This document shows, piece by piece, positions 62,476-64,000 of a DNA stretch of 64,000 nucleotides. The stretch is from Vibrio sp. ED004 (lineage in GTDB: Bacteria > Pseudomonadota > Gammaproteobacteria > Enterobacterales > Vibrionaceae), in assembly GCF_023206395.1 (NCBI RefSeq), contig NZ_CP066149.1, forward strand, positions 2,108,001-2,172,000. Direction: 5' to 3'. A program made the position numbers and the translations under genes. Positions within the stretch are counted from its first letter, which is position 1; every line of letters starts with the position of its first letter. Under the pieces are notes generated by a model. It saw nothing but the letters and a program-made list of their open reading frames with translations, was not told the origin of the DNA and searched no databases.

Positions 62476-64000
62476 ATTAAGAAAAAGGCTTGGTGATTTG
62501 CTCGTTGAAGAGGGCATTATTACCGAGGCTCAAGTTGAACAAGCACTTGCCTCTCAAAAGAGCACTGGTCGTAAGCTAGGTGATGCACTGATTGAACTTG
62601 GCTTCCTGTCGGAACAACAGATGCTGAGCTTCTTATCTCAGCAGTTAGCGATTCCTCTTATCGATTTAAGCCGCGCTGTTGTCGATGTCGAAGCGGTTCA
62701 GCTTTTGCCTGAAGTACACGCTCGTCGTCTTCGTGCTTTGGTTATCGGGCGCCAAGGCGATACTTTGCGTGTTGCTATGAGTGATCCGGCCGATCTGTTT
62801 GCACAAGAATCTTTGCTTGGCCAGTTAGGCGATTACGCTCTCGAATTCGTTGTGGCTCCAGAAAGACAATTGGTTGATGGTTTTGACCGTTATTACCGCA
62901 GAACCAAAGAGATCGCCTCATTTGCAGAGCAGCTTCACGCCGAACACCAAGTTAATGAAGCTTTCGATTTTGATATTGCCGAAGAAGACAGCGACGAAGT
63001 TACGGTTGTGAAGCTGATTAACTCACTGTTTGAAGATGCGATTCAAGTTGGCGCTTCTGATATTCACATCGAGCCAGACTCAAATGTACTGCGCCTTCGT
63101 CAACGTATTGATGGTGTGTTGCATGAAACCTTGTTAAATGAAGTCAATATCGCGTCTGCTCTGGTACTGCGCTTAAAGCTGATGGCAAACCTAGATATCT
63201 CAGAGAAACGTCTTCCTCAAGATGGTCGTTTCAATATCCGAGCGAAAGGCCAATCGGTCGATATCCGTATGTCGACTATGCCGGTACAGCACGGCGAGTC
63301 TGTGGTGATGCGTCTGCTTAACCAATCTGCTGGCTTACGTAAATTGGAGTCGTCGGGTATCCCGAGCGATCTTCTGGTTCGTCTTCGTCAGCAGTTACGT
63401 CGTCCGCACGGAATGATCTTGGTTACTGGCCCTACTGGTTCGGGTAAAACGACCACCTTATACGGTGCGTTAAGTGAATTGAACGAACCGGGTAAAAAGA
63501 TCATTACTGCGGAAGATCCGGTGGAATACCGTCTTCCTCGTGTGAACCAAGTTCAGGTGAACCCTAAGATTAATCTTGATTTCTCTACGATCTTAAGAAC
63601 CTTCCTACGTCAGGATCCCGATATCATTCTTATTGGTGAGATGCGTGACCACGAAACCGTAGAAATAGGCCTCAGAGCGGCACTGACGGGTCACTTAGTG
63701 TTAAGTACGTTGCATACCAATGATGCTGTAGACAGTGCATTACGTATGATGGATATGGGTGCTCCGGGCTATCTGGTGGCAAGTGCCGTTCGAGCTGTAG
63801 TTGCTCAGCGATTGGTTCGTAAAGTGTGTAACGACTGTAAGGTTGAAGATGAGCTAGATGAACCTCGCAAGCAATGGTTGAGCGTTCGCTTCCCAAATCA
63901 GGTAGGCGTGCCATTTATGAAAGGGCGTGGCTGCCAGAACTGTAACCTAACGGGTTATCGTGGGCGTATTGGTGTCTTCGAGATGTTGGAGCTAGAGCAA
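62465..64000 (+). CDS. mshE: MSHA pilus extension ATPase MshE (3' end cut by window)
   Basis: 512 codons are visible without a stop; the family length of about 575 residues indicates the end lies just outside. The N-terminal MshEN domain (RLGDLLVEEGIITEAQVEQAL, then KLGDALIELGFLSEQQM) carries the RLGxLL/KLGxxL repeats that bind c-di-GMP in known MshE. The GspE-type core has Walker A GPTGSGKT (K328), Asp box and Walker B ILIGEMRD, and a zinc tetracysteine (CNDC, CQNC). It drives pilin polymerisation, so surface attachment should respond to c-di-GMP. Confidence 0.95.
   Translation, partial: MQIRLRKRLGDLLVEEGIITEAQVEQALASQKSTGRKLGDALIELGFLSEQQMLSFLSQQLAIPLIDLSRAVVDVEAVQLLPEVHARRLRALVIGRQGDTLRVAMSDPADLFAQESLLGQLGDYALEFVVAPERQLVDGFDRYYRRTKEIASFAEQLHAEHQVNEAFDFDIAEEDSDEVTVVKLINSLFEDAIQVGASDIHIEPDSNVLRLRQRIDGVLHETLLNEVNIASALVLRLKLMANLDISEKRLPQDGRFNIRAKGQSVDIRMSTMPVQHGESVVMRLLNQSAGLRKLESSGIPSDLLVRLRQQLRRPHGMILVTGPTGSGKTTTLYGALSELNEPGKKIITAEDPVEYRLPRVNQVQVNPKINLDFSTILRTFLRQDPDIILIGEMRDHETVEIGLRAALTGHLVLSTLHTNDAVDSALRMMDMGAPGYLVASAVRAVVAQRLVRKVCNDCKVEDELDEPRKQWLSVRFPNQVGVPFMKGRGCQNCNLTGYRGRIGVFEMLELEQ

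Overview
The window looks like a chromosome segment of a Vibrio (Gammaproteobacteria). The 16S rRNA is vibrio-like, and there is an MSHA type IV pilus locus (mshH to mshE) next to ssb. The gene order metH, lysC, class V aminotransferase, pglL-like ligase, uvrA, galU, qstR-like regulator, ssb, msh matches what I remember of the Vibrio cholerae large chromosome. The species cannot be fixed from sequence reading alone. Most of the window is conserved core genome. The accessory DNA is an IS4-family element, an IS200/IS605-type element and a candidate MITE.

Region by region: 1-2.6 kb holds rlmB, a 267-bp palindromic element with terminal inverted repeats, and the rpsF-rpsR-rplI ribosomal operon, with no priB in its usual slot. 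2.7-7.5 kb holds a DUF481 outer-membrane protein, then dnaB, alr and an Omp85-type barrel. 7.6-13.6 kb holds yjbQ, pgi, a cheX-like gene, zur, dusA, pspG (with a sigma-54 promoter) and an outer-membrane protein. 13.7-15.1 kb is the IS4-family element. 15.3-20.0 kb holds a small unknown gene and the cysJIH assimilatory sulfate reduction operon. 20.1-37.1 kb is dominated by three complete rRNA operons in direct tandem, with spacers carrying no tRNA, tRNA-Glu, and tRNA-Ile plus tRNA-Ala respectively. They are followed by tRNA-Asp, tRNA-Trp and a decayed tRNA-Trp copy. 37.9-46.1 kb holds a Na+/H+ antiporter, metH (tandem met boxes), lysC (lysine riboswitch) and an aminotransferase. 46.2-46.8 kb is an IS200-type element with a frameshifted transposase. 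46.8-54.2 kb holds the O-oligosaccharyltransferase/ligase gene, uvrA (LexA box), galU, a VpsT/QstR-type regulator and ssb. 54.3-64.0 kb is the MSHA biogenesis operon mshH(csrD)-I-J-K-L-M-N-E; mshE runs off the end.

Functional themes: translation (ribosomal proteins, rRNA, tRNA, RlmB, DusA), replication and repair (DnaB, SSB, UvrA), sulfur and methionine/lysine metabolism (CysJIH, MetH, LysC), and surface attachment (MSHA machinery with the c-di-GMP-binding-type ATPase MshE).

I found no new multigene system such as a defence island, CRISPR array or biosynthetic cluster. The most interesting non-textbook signals are: the MITE-like element before rpsF; the hairpin at the IS4 transposase start, whose position relative to the element's own promoter suggests protection from read-through; the tRNA-Trp fossil duplicated together with its terminator; a compensated base change between 16S copies; and single-base deletions at highly conserved rRNA positions that look like sequence errors and share their context with the IS200 frameshift.
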